Of a DNA stretch of 6,163 nt, positions 5,213-6,163 are shown in pieces (within the stretch, counting starts at the first letter, position 1; each line of letters opens with the position of its first letter). Made by a program: the position numbers and the translations under genes. The notes beneath the pieces are model-generated. The model was not told where the DNA came from. It saw only the letters and a list, made by a program, of their open reading frames with translations, and did not search any database. The DNA comes from Chloroflexota bacterium (GTDB lineage Bacteria > Chloroflexota > Dormibacteria > CF-121): contig VBGO01000185.1 of the NCBI GenBank assembly GCA_005882525.1, forward strand, positions 1-6,163, given 5' to 3'.

Positions 5213-6163
5213 CCCGGCGCGCGCCATCCTTCAAGGAATCCCGGCCGCGCCGGGTCGGGTCGCGGCGCCGATCTGGTGCTGGACCGAGGTCAGCCTGAGT
5301 GCCTCGGCTCCCGGGCTCACGGGACCGGCCGGCCTGGAGCGGCTCCGGCGGGTGATCGAGCAGGTCAAGGACGATCTCGCCGCAAAGACCGCTCGGCTTC
5401 AGGCGTATGGCGCCACCGCCGAGGCGGGCATCCTCGAGGCACAGGGGCTGATGCTCGATGACCCCGCGCTGCTCGACGGAGCCACCGCGCTGGTGAACCA
5501 GGGGCGGCCCGCGGACGACGCGGTGGCGGAAACCATGGCGCCATTTGCGGAGATGCTGCGCGCCTCTGACGATCCCGTCTTTCAGGCGCGCGCGGCCGAT
5601 GTCGTGGACGTGGTCGAGCAGGTGCGGCGTGCCCTCCACGGGACGGCCGGGATGCCGCCCCCGCCGTCAGAGCCGTCGGTGCTGGTGGCGCGCGACCTCG
5701 CCCCCTCGCAGACCGCCGGGCTCGACCGGGCACTGGTGGTGGGCTTTGCCACGGAGCAGGGCAGCGCCACGGCGCATACCGCGATCCTCGCCCGCGCCCT
5801 GGGCCTGCCCGCCGTCGTCGGTATCGCCGGGCTGGTCGATGCGGTCCGCGACGGGCAGCTGGTACTACTCGATGGCGACCAGGGGACGGTTCTGATCGAT
5901 CCGCCTCCCGACGCCATCCGGGCGGTCCGCGGTCCGGCCCCGGTCCTCGCCGATGCGGCACCGGCCGTGACCCGCGACGGCCGGCGAGTCGAAGTCGGTT
6001 GCAACGCCGCCGGTCTGGAAGACGCGCAGCGAGCCGCCGCCGCGGGAGCCGACGGCATCGGCCTGCTGCGCAGCGAATTTCTCTTCCTTGGCTCGGAGCG
6101 GCTCCCGACGGAGGCCGAGCAGGTTGACATCCTGACCGCGGTGACCTCGGCGATGTCCCCCCG
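5196..6163 (+). CDS. ptsI: PTS enzyme I (PEP-protein phosphotransferase), N-terminal part
   Basis: First enzyme of the PTS: it takes phosphate from PEP on a histidine and gives it to HPr. The window holds 322 codons of a protein usually near 570; it continues past the right edge. Seen in order: an N-terminal ILQGIPAAPGRVAAPIW strand (11-27); the HPr-binding helical domain (about 40-150, with EAQGLMLDDPALL at 81-93); the swivelling phosphohistidine domain with GSATAHTAILARALGLPAVV (189-208), active His194, corresponding to E. coli His189; and the start of the PEP-binding barrel, GADGIGLLRSEFLFLG (284-299) with R292, then LPTEAEQ (303-309). The phosphorylation motif is GSATAH instead of the common GGxTSH. 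The GTG at 5196 is the only ordinary in-frame start before the conserved N-terminus and lies inside the end of ptsH, implying translational coupling. A DhaM-like fusion is not seen at the N-terminus. Confidence 0.93.
   Translation, partial: MTSASSPARAILQGIPAAPGRVAAPIWCWTEVSLSASAPGLTGPAGLERLRRVIEQVKDDLAAKTARLQAYGATAEAGILEAQGLMLDDPALLDGATALVNQGRPADDAVAETMAPFAEMLRASDDPVFQARAADVVDVVEQVRRALHGTAGMPPPPSEPSVLVARDLAPSQTAGLDRALVVGFATEQGSATAHTAILARALGLPAVVGIAGLVDAVRDGQLVLLDGDQGTVLIDPPPDAIRAVRGPAPVLADAAPAVTRDGRRVEVGCNAAGLEDAQRAAAAGADGIGLLRSEFLFLGSERLPTEAEQVDILTAVTSAMSP

Noticed and set aside
5365..6130. Minus-strand open frames opposite ptsI
   Set aside because: Highly Arg/Pro/Ser/Ala-rich shadows of the enzyme I frame, which shows the complete motif order on the plus strand.
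1..6163. tRNA, rRNA, CRISPR array, insertion sequence or attachment site
   Set aside because: No cloverleaf, regularly spaced repeats, transposase motif or terminal inverted repeats were seen; gene order and base composition look uniform throughout.

Overview
GC-rich bacterial DNA carrying most of a glycerol and dihydroxyacetone (DHA) utilisation locus. Seven or eight genes lie back to back on the minus strand, and a two-gene PTS operon diverges on the plus strand. No gene identifies the organism. PF04309-type (GlpP) antiterminators, an intrinsic-terminator leader, separate DhaK and DhaL subunits and a high-GC GTG-tolerant gene style would fit a Chloroflexota (Thermomicrobia-like) or deep actinobacterial/Firmicutes-like genome. 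That placement is inference only.

Minus strand, in transcription order from right to left. Two tandem GlpP-family genes come first (4793-4176 and about 4185-3598). The upstream copy looks canonical; the downstream copy has lost several conserved residues. A 205-base non-coding leader follows (3597-3393). It holds a strong promoter with TTGACA, a 17-base spacer and TATGAC, and a long hairpin ending in eight T's placed before the next gene, which is the layout expected for a GlpP-controlled attenuator. Then come glpF (aquaglyceroporin, 3392-2505), a 96-residue two-helix membrane protein of unknown function (2497-2207), dhaK (2194-1166), dhaL (1157-495) and the first 161 codons of glpK (483-1, running off the left edge). 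Gaps between these genes are 7-12 bases, so they look like one operon.

Plus strand. After a divergent intergenic region rich in inverted and direct repeats (about 4794-4945) come ptsH (HPr) and ptsI (enzyme I, truncated at the right edge), overlapping by 17 bases. HPr lacks a normal start codon at its conserved N-terminus.

How the parts fit: GlpF admits glycerol and probably DHA. GlpK makes glycerol-3-phosphate, the ligand known to activate GlpP-type antitermination. DhaK and DhaL phosphorylate DHA using phosphate relayed from PEP through enzyme I, HPr and a DhaM (EIIA) protein. DhaM is not in the window and is predicted just outside it. No sugar-specific PTS permease is visible, so this PTS may serve DHA phosphorylation and, through HPr, GlpK control. 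The most unusual points are the diverged second GlpP, the attenuator leader with an orphan ribosome-binding site, the missing HPr start codon and the unnamed membrane protein inside the operon.
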